A DNA stretch of 64,000 nucleotides from the NCBI GenBank assembly GCA_009746045.1, contig RPFO01000022.1, positions 1,736,660-1,800,659 on the forward strand, read 5' to 3'. Shown one piece after another: positions 11,761 through 43,001 of the stretch (positions are counted from its first letter, which is position 1; the number at the start of each line of letters is the position of its first letter). This stretch comes from Mesostigma viride (Eukaryota > Streptophyta > Mesostigmatophyceae > Mesostigmatales > Mesostigmataceae). The notes beneath the pieces were generated by a model. That model ran no database searches and was not told where the DNA came from. It saw only the letters and a list, made by a program, of their open reading frames with translations. The position numbers and the translations under genes were made by a program.

Positions 11761-14700
11761 ATGAAACACCTTATGACTTTCTGGCATGCTCTTACCCTCC
11801 ACAGAATACGGCAATCCAGTGGCATTGATTACCGGAAGTACACTGCTATTTCTCGGCAGTTCCCCTATCGTATCTCCTCACAGGCATGGCGGAAGCGTTG
11901 TCGCATCAACACGCGCCATAACCATCACTGCAAGGATGACCATACTCTACGTCGCCTCCGGCGCTTACAGCGCACGCATTTGTCGCTTACCAACTCCACT
12001 CGCCCACACCCCGTAAGCACCCATCGCGTCATTTATGCCATTTACAACCGCAGGTACCCTCAGCGTATCTACGTTGGCCAGACGCAACGGGATGCCTGGA
12101 CGCGTTTTCAGGAACATGTCCGAGCGGCACGCCGCCTTCATATTGGCCGCCCTGCCGCCAACGACGACACCCCCCTACATGGCGCCATGGCCCAATACGG
12201 GTGGTGGGATTGGCGAGTCGTCCCCTTGGAACATGTCCCCGGCACCTTTACCGGCGCCGCTTTTCGCAAAGCCGCAGGGCATCGGGAAACGTTTTGGAAA
12301 CGAATGTTACATGCATTTCTGCCCCACGGTTTTTGCATTGAAGGCAAGAGTTTCAAAGCTCGGTCTCGCCGCCGCCCGCCTCCCCTCCGTCCCCGCCCTC
12401 TTATGTTCATCCGTGCCTGGCGTCTGAAGCACAATCTCCACCCATATCGCCCCTATCCCCCCAGCGTCACCCCGGCCCCTCCACCTTCCACACATGTGTC
12501 CACCGATCCTTCCCTTTACTCCACCAGTCTCCGCTGCTTACGTCACATGTCTCGGCTTATGCAACGCGGCAACTTTCATGCATCCTATCTCGAAGCCTGC
12601 AGCTTGAAGAAGCTTACCAGCTTACACATTGCCGTCGGGTCGTGCTCCCCAGCTGATCTGCAAGTCCCCCGCTCCCATGCCACTAGTCTGCGAGGCCTTC
12701 TCTCACGTATCATTCGGCACCGTGTCAATGGGAATGCAGATGCACTGCGTCCGCGCCGTTTGCTGATCTCACCTTTCATTCATGCTGCGATGGATGAGCT
12801 GTGTTTGCCACACATTCTGCATTTGCCGCAAGTGCAGGCTGCGATGCCGCTCGTGGTGCGCAACACTTTCGGCACTCCCATTGCCGCCTGGCATTACTCT
12901 CCCACCTTGGGACAAATGGTTTTCAGCAACGGGAAGGTCAGCCGCGATACAACGCCCACCGAGCTGGCCACCATCTTGGCAGGGCCCTGCCCCTGCCAAC
13001 AACAACGGTATTTCAAGTACCTTGATCCCACCTCACAGCACGTCATGACCGCTGACCTCAGCATCCTGCCGAGCCACACGCTTGTAGACCTTTTTGCCAA
13101 AGGCACCAAGTTTCGGCCGTGGGTCCAGCGCACGTGTGCCAAAGAGGTGAATGCACTGCTCTCCACATCACTGCGCAAATTCTGCAATGCCATGAGCACG
13201 GACCTACAGCTTGCTCCCCTTGCCATGGAACCGTGGTTTCGCGCCGTCATTCACGAATGCAATGCACGTCTCACCAGGCTTGATTACCGTCTCCAGCAGG
13301 TCCACCGCACCACCTGGCTCAACACCACAGATAAAGCACTTCTTGACCACTTCAAGCAGGACTTTATCATCACGTGTGTTGACAAGAGTGCCAACAACTT
13401 TGCTTTCATATGCAAGAAGCACTACCTTGCTACTTTGCAACACGAGTTGGCGTCCAGCCCTACCTATGTTCAGCGTGCACAGTCCACCGCCAGTATCACT
13501 GCTGCTCATCGGGCTTTTCTGCACAGCCAAAACATTTTTGCTCGGGCATTCCTTAAGCGGCAGCGACGCGCCACCACCACTACGTTCCCATATCTGTATC
13601 TCACTCTTAAGCTGCACAAAACTCCTGTTGCTTTGCGCACCATTGCTGCGTCGCATTCAGCCCCACTGATGCCTCTCTCGAAACTCATCTGCCATGCTTT
13701 GAATGCTCTTCTCCCCGAAGCCAATGCATTATGGGTGGAGGTGCTGTCGAATGCCGGGTATGAATGCGCTGGTAGTTGGATCGTCATAGACTCAGCCCAA
13801 GTACGCCTACGCCTTGCCGCCCTTAGCCGTTCTAAGACAGCAGCAGAGAAACGTATACCTATGCCCATAGCCACCTATGATTTCACCACTCTATATACCA
13901 CACTAGATTTGCACGATTTGAAAGCTCGTTTAGATAGCCTCCTTACTCGTCTGTATGCACGTAGGCCTCACGGGCGCAACCACCTGCACGTGCGTGTTTC
14001 TCAGACCAAGCCCACGGCAACGTGGCTCTCAGGGATCGCGGCAGGTGCTATCGTGCGGGATGGTTATAATTATATTATCACGAAGGCTGACCTTGTCCAT
14101 TGGATCTCTTATCTTGTTGATAACACCTTCATCTGTTTTGCGGGCAATGTATACCAACAAGCTATCGGCATCCCTATGGGCACTAACTGTGCCGGGCTCC
14201 TTGCAAACCTCTATCTATACACTTATGAGCTTGCATTCATGGAGAATCTCATTGCCTCAAACGATGATGTTCTCATCAGGCGTTTTATCCATACATGTCG
14301 ATACATTGATGATGTCATCGCTTTCGACAACCCTGATTTCGCAACCCATTTGTATATCACCGCTGGTCTGCCTGGCATCTACCCGCAAGCGTCCCTCACA
14401 TTAAAGCTCACGTCGGAGGATACTCATTGCAATTACCTCGATCTTAACATTACCCATAACAAGAAGGGCTGGCGTACGGCTGTCTATGATAAGCGCAAGG
14501 ATCCTAAATACCAGCAAATTCCTTTTATTCGTTACCCCGATATTCACAGTCTCCTTTCCCACACAGCAAAATATGGTGTTGTTCTTTCTCAGTTACATCG
14601 TTTTTCCCGTCTTTGTTCTTATCGTGTTGATTTCATCACGACTCTTGTTGAACTCTTGCAGCGTTTATTGGTCAAAGACTATGACCGAGCCATTATGCTC

Positions 14701-14817
14701 CGTCAAGTCCGATGTTTTTTGCAACGTCACCCACATCTGTTCGGTGCTGCCCCTTGGCACAAGCTCTACAAACAGGTCGTGGACCGGCTGGATCGCATAG
14801 TATCTCCGCACATCTGA
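11761..14817 (+). CDS. Penelope-like GIY-YIG endonuclease / reverse transcriptase
   Basis: This is a 1018-residue ORF starting at ATG 11761. After a basic N-terminus with a Cys/His cluster (C47, H53, H55, H56, C57, H61) comes a GIY-YIG nuclease: YAIYNRR at 92-98, YVGQTQ at 104-109, and the conserved Arg and His in RFQEH at about 115-119. The reverse transcriptase follows, with LTLKLHKTP near 614-622, the first catalytic Asp in DFTTLYTTL at 707-715, GIPMGTNCAGL from 803, and YIDD at 848-851, which supplies the other catalytic Asps. A thumb-like region ends the protein. The product would nick target DNA and prime reverse transcription there. C-terminal endonuclease is the usual order in Penelope-like elements, and here it is N-terminal. 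There are no frameshifts or internal stops. Confidence 0.95.
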   Translation: MKHLMTFWHALTLHRIRQSSGIDYRKYTAISRQFPYRISSQAWRKRCRINTRHNHHCKDDHTLRRLRRLQRTHLSLTNSTRPHPVSTHRVIYAIYNRRYPQRIYVGQTQRDAWTRFQEHVRAARRLHIGRPAANDDTPLHGAMAQYGWWDWRVVPLEHVPGTFTGAAFRKAAGHRETFWKRMLHAFLPHGFCIEGKSFKARSRRRPPPLRPRPLMFIRAWRLKHNLHPYRPYPPSVTPAPPPSTHVSTDPSLYSTSLRCLRHMSRLMQRGNFHASYLEACSLKKLTSLHIAVGSCSPADLQVPRSHATSLRGLLSRIIRHRVNGNADALRPRRLLISPFIHAAMDELCLPHILHLPQVQAAMPLVVRNTFGTPIAAWHYSPTLGQMVFSNGKVSRDTTPTELATILAGPCPCQQQRYFKYLDPTSQHVMTADLSILPSHTLVDLFAKGTKFRPWVQRTCAKEVNALLSTSLRKFCNAMSTDLQLAPLAMEPWFRAVIHECNARLTRLDYRLQQVHRTTWLNTTDKALLDHFKQDFIITCVDKSANNFAFICKKHYLATLQHELASSPTYVQRAQSTASITAAHRAFLHSQNIFARAFLKRQRRATTTTFPYLYLTLKLHKTPVALRTIAASHSAPLMPLSKLICHALNALLPEANALWVEVLSNAGYECAGSWIVIDSAQVRLRLAALSRSKTAAEKRIPMPIATYDFTTLYTTLDLHDLKARLDSLLTRLYARRPHGRNHLHVRVSQTKPTATWLSGIAAGAIVRDGYNYIITKADLVHWISYLVDNTFICFAGNVYQQAIGIPMGTNCAGLLANLYLYTYELAFMENLIASNDDVLIRRFIHTCRYIDDVIAFDNPDFATHLYITAGLPGIYPQASLTLKLTSEDTHCNYLDLNITHNKKGWRTAVYDKRKDPKYQQIPFIRYPDIHSLLSHTAKYGVVLSQLHRFSRLCSYRVDFITTLVELLQRLLVKDYDRAIMLRQVRCFLQRHPHLFGAAPWHKLYKQVVDRLDRIVSPHI

Positions 14818-15378
14818 ACCCTGTGATGCCAGATCTCCTTTGCGGCCGTTCCGAGCTTGGCACTGGATTCGTTGTCCACATCGTCGCGTCGCTGCCGCAA
14901 CACGATGTTTTCTGGCATCCGTGGGCTTTTGGTTCCCGCCGCACATTTGAAAGTGCTGTCCTCCGGCTTTTTGCCTTTGCACCGTGTGCAGTTTCTTGGA
15001 CGTTTGGAATCATGGCATGGCTAACGTGATGACTGACTAGCTAGACCTTTTCAGTGGTTTTCCATTTGCGGGTATTTCCTCGTAAATGGTGGGAGAGCGA
15101 TCGCAGCAATGGTGCTCACCACTAGACACTCCCGGCCAGTTAGGCTCGAAACACACGCCCTGATCAAGCATGCTGTTTCCGGCCCCACCGTCTAGGTCAT
15201 CTAGTCGCTCCACACGTAAGCCAGCCATAATTTCAATGCACAAGGATACACATTGAAATCCATCACCATTCATCTTCATCATCCTGAACGACTCGAAAAC
15301 GCGGAAAAGATAACGGCAGGCTCGAGCTACCATGGTCCGGATTCTCCCGATTTCTGGCCTGCGCTGGTTGTCTCTTTG
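14818..15378 (+). other. 3' UTR of the Penelope-like element
   Basis: This is noncoding sequence shared in whole or part with 4113-4665, 10654-10821 and 18000-18424. The conserved terminus CTGGTTGTCTCTTTGATA is presumably recognised by the reverse transcriptase. A tract near 15287-15303 (CTGAACGACTCGAAAAC) resembles a hammerhead ribozyme core but does not satisfy it. Confidence 0.8.
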
Positions 15379-15734
15379 ATACAAGAGCTAGGGCATGGCT
15401 TCTGGACAGAGAGCATCTCTCTGCTGCATAGTAGGCATAGCATGGCTAAATTCTTAATGCAACATCCATAGGGGTCCCATTATAGGCATGGCTTGGCTAA
15501 ATTCTGAAGGCAACATCCATGGGGGCCATTATGGGCACACATGCGCGTGGGCCACATGATAGGCTAAGCCTGACTAATCTACACTACTGGTATGTATGGA
15601 TTCCCTATATAGTCTGAGGTGGCAGGAGGGGGCTGCCAGGGCTTGTGGTCAACGTGGATGACCGCCCCCCTCCAGCCAGTAAACCGGCTAATCCCCCCTG
15701 CGCTCTACCGGAGCTGAAGGTAGGTCGGCCATAG
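15379..15734. other. Repeat-derived spacer
   Basis: It contains recurrent GGCATGGCT / GCATAGCATGGCTAAATTCT motifs, also found around 18800-18960. It is likely the 3' flank of the LINE debris that follows on the minus strand. No gene is seen. Confidence 0.4.
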
Positions 15735-16958
15735 CTCGCGTCGCCGCTGTTGCTGGGCCAGGGTCAAGTCGTCGTCCAGCGTGATTCAAGCGAGTCCTCA
15801 AGAGCTTCTTGCGGCATATTTAAGGAACGCCAGCTTGTCCGCCATGTACTTAAAGGTGAGGAGCACGGGGACCGGGCCAGCCTTACCGGCCGCGCGCGGG
15901 GGAGGCGGACAGCCGACATGTCCAGCTCACCAGTACGTGAGTAGCATGGGGGCAAAAATGTCGCGCTTAAATGCCTCAAGAAGGCTCGTGGAGGTCTCAC
16001 CTGCCGGCTGGTGGAAGTGCTTGACGATGACATTGTGCATGGCTGCGCCTGGCGATGTCGGCTTCCTCGCGAAGGTCGAGGGCTTGTTGCATGAGTTGTG
16101 CCGTGATGGTGGAGGTGGTGGAGGTGGTGTGATGCAAGTCCGCCCAGGTGGAGGGAGCATATCGCCGGCCGGGCCAGCAGGCGCCGGCTGGGCAGCGATG
16201 TCCTTCACCGCCTCAGCATGGGCGGTGAGGCCTGCGCATGCGGTGTCATGCAAGCTCTCAAGGGCGGTGGCGGTGGCTTGAAGGCGTTGTTGGTCGAGGT
16301 CAAGGAGCTGGGCTTGGATGTCGGCAGTGGAGGCGGAAATGGCAGTGGAGGTGGAGGCGGCGGCGGACCGTGGAAAGGTGAGGAAGTTCAGCAGTCAGCG
16401 TGCCACCGATTGCTGCTACGTCGGCAGCAAGGGGGTCATCACGTGCTGCTGGAAGGCTTCCGTGAGGATGGAGCGGAGGGTGGGGGCGGAAATGGATGGA
16501 GCCCAGATCTCGCCGTCAGAGCGCTGGAGAAGGGAGTTGAGGATGGCGTGCTGGAGTTGGGGGCGAGGGCACCCGAACAGTGTGCTGATGTTGTTCAAGC
16601 GGCGGCCGTCCGGGAGGAGGAGGCGATTGTTGTTGTGGAGATGGAGGCACAGGTCGTAAAGCGAGGCGTAGTCCCCGTAGAGGATGCAGTGCAGAGCATT
16701 GGACGGAGACATGTTGGTCCAGTCGTGATCATCGACCTGGAAAGGTTGGAGCCGACAGCGCGGTTCCGAGGGGCGTGAAGACCCTCCTGTTTTATCGGCT
16801 GAGCGGGCGCGTTTAGGGTCAGGCGATGCCGATGGCGAGGAGTTGAGCCCGGAAGGTTGCTGGGCGACCACCAGTGCACGACTAGTGTCACCGCTGCCTG
16901 CCGGAGCTGGCAAAGCTGCAGCCGCAGCTGCCGCATTTTCATGCCCAGGCGAGCGCAT
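15735..16958 (-). pseudogene. Decayed LINE ORF1-like protein gene
   Basis: Read on the minus strand, 16958-16416 is open for 180 residues (Ala-rich start, then a conserved-looking block with SNALHCILYGDYASLYDLCL). The sequence then continues in other frames through 16253-15927 and 15890-15735. The end carries VPVLLTF followed, after a frame break, by LDDDLTLAQQQRRREL, which closely resembles the C-terminal DDDLTxxQQxxR motif of ORF1 proteins from plant and algal L1-like LINEs. A second copy of the same C-terminal segment lies at 19070-19240. The family assignment is an inference. At least two frameshifts make it non-functional. Confidence 0.55.
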
Positions 16959-17393
16959 CCGCCAAACTGCGTTGCTTCGAGAGGCGTTTGCTCGTCATAT
17001 ATTGTGTTTTAGATTCGGAAAATTATTATATCAGCATGTGCGTCTTAGAAAGACGAAGCGATAGTGATATTCACGGCTAAATTCGGTGCTCAAACGTGAA
17101 AGTTATGAGCTCCGCCGTCAGCCATGGCTACCTCGTGGCTCGTTTCATTAATAGTTGTCTCACTTAATTAACTTGGATGTCGATATGCTACGATAATAAT
17201 AGGTGGCACCAGACGACCGTACCACTAGCTTACATTAATTTTGCTGGCAGACAATGAAACCTTGTCATGCACCTGTTCAACAAATTATGTCTTGTTATTA
17301 ATGTCTTGTCTAGGCCTCAGCCTTCCCGCCTTCACATTGTCTCACAAGTCACAATGTCCTGACAATGAACGCGCTATAGTGCATTATACACTA
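16959..17393. other. AT-richer spacer without a gene
   Basis: I find no recognisable feature apart from short TTAATT runs. It leads into the 7-bp satellite. Confidence 0.4.
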
Positions 17394-17929
17394 CATTCCA
17401 CCACATTCCACATTCCACATTCCACATTCCACATATTCCACATTCCACATTCCACATTCCACAGTCCACATTCCACATTCCACATTCCACATTCCACATT
17501 CCACATTCCACATTCCACATTCCACATTCCACATTCCACATTCCACATTCCACATTCCACATTCCACATTCCACATTCCACATTCCACATTCCACATTCC
17601 ACATTCCACATTCCACATTCCACATTCCACATTCCACATTCCACATTCCACATTCCACATTCCACATTCCACATTCCACATTCCACATTCCACATTCCAC
17701 ATTCCACATTCCACATTCCACATTCCACATTCCACATTCCACATTCCACATTCCACATTCCACATTCCACATTCCACATTCCACATTCCACATTCCACAT
17801 TCCACATTCCACATTCCACATTCCACATTCCACATTCCACATTCCACATTCCACATTCCACATTCCACATTCCACATTCCACATTCCACATTCCACATTC
17901 CACATTCCACATTCCACATTCCACATTCC
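17394..17929. repeat. (ATTCCAC)n heptanucleotide satellite
   Basis: About 76 nearly perfect 7-bp units, with a few variant units at the left edge (ATATTCC, CAGTCCAC). Because 7 is not a multiple of 3, every frame is open in both directions, giving the spurious repeats HIPHSTF and MWNVECG. It is not the plant or Chlamydomonas telomere repeat. Confidence 0.97.
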
Positions 17930-17996
17930 CTCTTACCTGCATGGAGCTATACCTAACTGGGCGATGCAATCTTGAAACACTTGTTGTTCGAGATCC

Positions 17997-18424
17997 GGAT
18001 TTTTGCCTTTGCACCGTGTGCAGTTGTTGGACGTTTGGAAACATGGCATGGCTAACGTAATGACTGACTAGCTAGACCTTTTCAGTGGTTTTCCGTTAGT
18101 TTGTAGGTATTTCCTCGTAAATATGGTGGGGGGAGAGCGATCGCAGCAGTCGTGCTCACCACTAGACACTCCCGACCACTGAGTTAGGCTCGAAACACAC
18201 GCCCTGATCAAGAAAGTTGTTTCCGGCCCCACCGTCTAGGTCACGTCCTAGTCGCTCTACACGCAAGCCAGCCATAATTTCAATGCACAAGGCTACACAT
18301 TTCCATCTCCATTCATATTCATCATCCTGAACGAGTCGAAAATGCGGACAAGATAACGGCAGGCTCGAGCTACCATGGTCCGGATTCTCCCGATTTCTGG
18401 CCTGCGCTGGTTGTCTCCTTGATA
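17997..18424 (+). mobile_element. 5'-truncated, diverged Penelope-like 3' fragment
   Basis: It aligns with 14965-15381 of the full element from CTTTTTGCCTTTGCACC to the terminus CTGGTTGTCTCCTTGATA. Scattered substitutions and small indels make it older than the copy at 3953-4665. No clear target duplication is visible. Confidence 0.88.
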
Positions 18425-18548
18425 AGTTATGCCAGTTCTCAGTTGACTACACCTAGCTCCACAAAACATGACATCCGATGCTTGTCCCAAGAGTTTGTGA
18501 CAAGGTCCGTGGGCAGTTCCACATGATCAGGTCAGCTTTGATGGCATC

Positions 18549-18800
18549 AATTAATTTAAATCAAATTAATTAAATTAAACTCGTGCTCCCGTTGGGGAGT
18601 CACGGAGCACCGGAGTGCTTTTATTCCCTGTGTGTGCACAACAGGAAGAAAGGGCAGAGACCCCATTTCTCCTTCATGCCAGAGGCATGCCACAACAGCA
18701 CTCGGACACGATAGAAGATCAGCCAAGTTCTGCGGGTGCAATAAGACCCGTGTGAGCATATCATAACAAGGAGTGTGGGCAAGTACGATGATCATAGCCA
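18549..18800 (-). mobile_element. LINE-type 3' end with TTAA tail
   Basis: On the minus strand the sequence ends CGTGACTCCCCAACGGGAGC and then runs into a TTAATT-rich tail. CTCCCGTTGGGGAG can form a 5-bp stem with a short loop. The same 21-bp segment plus a TTAA tail ends the LINE remnant at 47.1 kb. The 5' limit is uncertain. Confidence 0.6.
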
Positions 18801-19069
18801 GGACGTAGCATGGCTGTACAAGGGCTAAGCTAGGGCTATGGCTGGTGTACCGTGTGTTAGCGGTGCACGTGACTAGGTATGGTGGCTCGGCTAGGCAAAC
18901 ATTCTAGGCATGGCTGCCATGGCGCTGCCCAGTGGTCAAGTACCAATGATTACAAGCTAGGGCTATATTCTAGCCCTCAGGGGGCGTCCACATCTTGTGG
19001 TTGATCATCAGGTCCCCGCCCCTCCACTACACCTTGGGCTTCTGGGGGTCCTGCTTGTGGCGGAGGTGT

Positions 19070-19240
19070 TCAGGCCGGCCACTGGTCGCGACGCTGCTGC
19101 TGCTGAGCCTGGGTCAGGTCGTCGTCCAGCGTCCAGGTAAGGTCATGCAACCTCTTGCGACGAGAAAGGAACCGCTGCTTGTCCTCAGGGGAGGGGAAGG
19201 TGAGCAGGACTGGCGGGGGGGGCGCCTTGTCCCGACGGCA
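19070..19240 (-). pseudogene. LINE ORF1 C-terminal fragment
   Basis: On the minus strand an open frame reads PVLLTFPSPEDKQRFLSRRK, then LHDLTWTLDDDLTQAQQQQRRDQ and a stop. This is a recognisable C-terminal segment of LINE ORF1-type proteins and matches the end of 15735-16958. The rest of the ORF is missing. Confidence 0.6.
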
Positions 19241-19554
19241 TGAATACTCCCATCATATATTATTATTTAGCATATTTGATGGCATGGATATTCCCATACA
19301 CTGGTCATGCACCTGCTGATGTCATGTATCAGGGCAGCTGGTTTCAAATGCCCACAAAATTGGTCTTCCATGATCCAACAACACGTATCCAATAGTGCGT
19401 TTTAGAGAGATGCCCACGTTCACCCGCTACAAATAGTAGGACAGTTTTCTCCACTTAATGCCTTGCTGCGTCCTGACCACCAAATGGTGGTGACTAATAT
19501 CTTCTCCGCCTTAACACTGGGGCGTTCCTTTTATGCCAACAACCGTCATCCCAC

Positions 19555-28900
<9,346 letters not shown>

Positions 28901-30570
28901 CTGCAACAATTCAACGCTTCCAAACAGGCAGTCAAGAAATTTACTTAAAGGCGACCGTCACGATACCCACATGAATAGCATATAGGTTACGTTTACTTCG
29001 ACAAATCACTCAGCGTTGTTCAAACGACATAGCTTTGAAAGGATACGGCATATTCCTGAAGGTAACTTGGCTCCCGCTTGGGTGGATTAGCATGAGCGCG
29101 AACCTTTCCCGGCATCTCGGGGCAAAAAAGTTCACACAGATTTGGCGAAAGCCTGAAATGGCCAAGAAAGAGTCTAGGGGCAGAAAGGAAAAGAGTATTT
29201 GGACGAGGCAAGCTGCCATTTCCATTACACCGGCGACCAATGAACGAAAATGCCGGGAAAACACTGTTTCTCTACGTTCTTCCTCACACGTTCCTTCCAT
29301 GATTGCTGCCGCACGCTCCTTCAGCTTAAAATTCGAGAAAGGGCTACCAAACAGGCGCACACTGGCTGCCAGCAGCCCGTGAGCAAGTGCCACGCACTTG
29401 AGCAGGGCTTGGTGCTCTTAGTGCTTCCCCAATGCTAAGCCATGTACGAGAAGCCCATTTTGACAAAGCCTTCGAGGCACGTTGCCGAGTCAATTACAGA
29501 GCTGGTCATTTTCGCGCCCTGCAAGGGTGGGGCGCGGTCCATGACTGCGCAAAGGTGCTGAAATGCGCGCGAGCTTTCAGCTGTTTGTGGTGCGCACTGC
29601 AGTCGGGTCTGTTGTCCTCCCAACTTAGCGAATTTGACAATCAGGAAGAGAGACACTTTGCGCTGTGCGCATGGCACGTCACGTTCGCTTGTAGAAAAGA
29701 AAACGAGGTTCGGCAGGTTGCGCCATCTTGGCAAAATCTTTATCCTGCAAAGAATCTCCGCCAGCCCTGGCCCAGATGTGGACTCCTACTACCTCGGCCG
29801 TACCTCCTAGGGAAATATTTCGGGTAATTTGGGTCAGGCTTAGCAGGGATTACCTACTGGCTATATTTGGAATAAACGTACACCTATTTACCTGGAAATT
29901 TGGGTCAGTCAGTCCTGGGTAAGTCAGTATTTCTATTTGAGTTCCTATCGCACCAATCGTATGTAAACCAGAGGCGTAAAGAGGGTCACAGTTCACACGT
30001 ATAAACCAATCCAAAAGTCCTAACAATGATTCTAGGATCAATGGATGGCCTGATTTCAGACCTTGTTCAAGCCACTCATAATTGCTTTTGTGAAAGCAAA
30101 TTCATTGAACCTTTACATCTACTTAGCACAGTGAAGCGAACTGGCGTAGGAACGGACTTGGGCGGACCAATTTTGCCCGATTCTTTTGCCGCGAGGAAGC
30201 GTGGACGGAGGCGTCACGTTACGGCGCGATGGACCGCTTCAACTTGCATGCCCGGGAACTGGGAAGCCATGCCCCAAGGCCGGTCACGTCTGAGGGAACG
30301 CGCGAAACCGTGTCATTAAACTGCAGTAGGCATCCCGAGCACAATTCCCCCTTCACGGCTCAACGATGGGGTATGGGGAAGCGTGCTGCATAATCATTGC
30401 ATGCATGTGATATACCGAGATAATAAGCTCTCGGACATCTGCCGGGCATGATTTGTGCAACACTTGGTGCCGGCAGATGGCCATAATTCGGGACCCAGTG
30501 ATGGAGACCCCACTTAATACGTCACAGACTCCTGATTTGCTCACGTTTGACGTTTTATAGGGCTGTCAGA
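28901..30570. promoter_or_regulatory. Divergent intergenic region between the AAA ATPase and poly(A) polymerase genes
   Basis: The AAA gene runs leftward from at least 28900 and the poly(A) polymerase starts rightward at 30571. This interval must hold the missing first exon or exons of the AAA gene (its first visible exon needs two bases from upstream) and promoters for both. Minus-strand frames at 29010-29393 and 29435-29734 are candidates but show no family signature. No TATA or other motif can be assigned with confidence. Confidence 0.45.
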
Positions 30571-42231
<11,661 letters not shown>

Positions 42232-42489
42232 CCTGTGCCCGCCACGCTGATGATGCTGTGCGCTGCAACCAAGCCTGCTTCCTGGTTTCTATTGCAGTTT
42301 TTCTGGACCAGAGAATGCCACGTTGTTTGATCCTGAACGCGTCTCTGGTGTTGCTACTGGCTTGGCATTGGCCGGGTGTTATTTTGCCATTGGCCTCAAC
42401 TACCCAATTTGAGTTTAGCAATGCTATGTGTCGGGCTGCCCCTGGATTTTTGCGTTTGTTCACTAATTGCATTGCCTGTTTTTGTTTCT
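42232..42489. other. Sequence after the poly(A) polymerase TGA
   Basis: This is either 3' UTR or the start of a further intron, depending on whether GTGACC at 42228 is used. No coding feature is recognised. Confidence 0.4.
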
Positions 42490-43001
42490 GGAACCCACCT
42501 TTCTACGCGAATGATATAGTACTAATTAGTATCGTTCCACCTTTCTACGCGAATGATTTAGTACTAATTAGTATCGTTCCACCTTTCTACGCGAATGATA
42601 TAGTACTAATTAGTATCGTTCCACCTTTCTACGCGATTGATATTGTACTAATTAGTATCGTTCCACCTTTCTACGCGAATGATATAGTACTGATCAGTAT
42701 CGTTCCACCTTTCTACGCGAATGATATAGTACTAATCAGTATCGTTCCACCTTTCTACGCGAATGATATAGTACTAATCAGTATCGTTCCACCTTTCTAC
42801 GCGAATGATATAGTACTAATCAGTATCGTTCCACCTTTCTACACGAATGATACAGTACTAATCAGTATCGTTCCACCTTTCTACGCGAATGATATAGTAC
42901 TAATCAGTATCGTTCCACCTTTCTACGCGAATGATGTAGTACTAATCAGTATCGTTTCACCTTTCTACGCGAATGATATAGTACTAATCAGTATCGTTTA
43001 G
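42490..43001 (+). repeat. 42-bp minisatellite, 12 copies
   Basis: Units read TTCCACCTTTCTACGCGAAT, GATATAGTACTAATCAGTATCG. The length is 14 codons, so the frame stays open and would encode PPFYANDIVLISIV repeatedly. I see no promoter, start or conserved partner to support a protein. Each unit holds TACTAAT followed by CAG or TAG, resembling a branch point next to an acceptor. Confidence 0.95.

Larger units (their letters stand above)
10654..15378 (+). mobile_element. Penelope-like retroelement with N-terminal GIY-YIG, apparently full length
   Basis: The order is a partial copy of the element's own 3' end (10654-10821), a 5' leader (10822-11760), one ORF (11761-14817), and a 3' UTR ending at GATA (14818-15381). 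A head-to-tail partial copy upstream is the pseudo-LTR arrangement characteristic of Penelope-like elements. The permuted layout, endonuclease before reverse transcriptase, matches the Chlamys/Naiad-type lineages known from green algae and some animals. Three further 3' fragments in the window share its terminus, all in plus orientation. The ORF is uninterrupted, so the copy could be active. Confidence 0.88.

Noticed and set aside
15280-15310. Hammerhead ribozyme in the Penelope-like 3' region
   Set aside because: CTGAACGACTCGAAAAC resembles the core, but the invariant CUGANGA spacing is broken by one base and stems I and III cannot be drawn convincingly. A structure search would decide.
17374-18044. 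Open frames of 180-244 codons (HIPHSTF, MWNVECG)
   Set aside because: A 7-bp repeat without stops is open in all frames; there is no coding evidence.
29010-29393. 127-codon minus-strand frame as the first AAA exon
   Set aside because: The position is suitable, but no family motif or phase-matching donor could be recognised.
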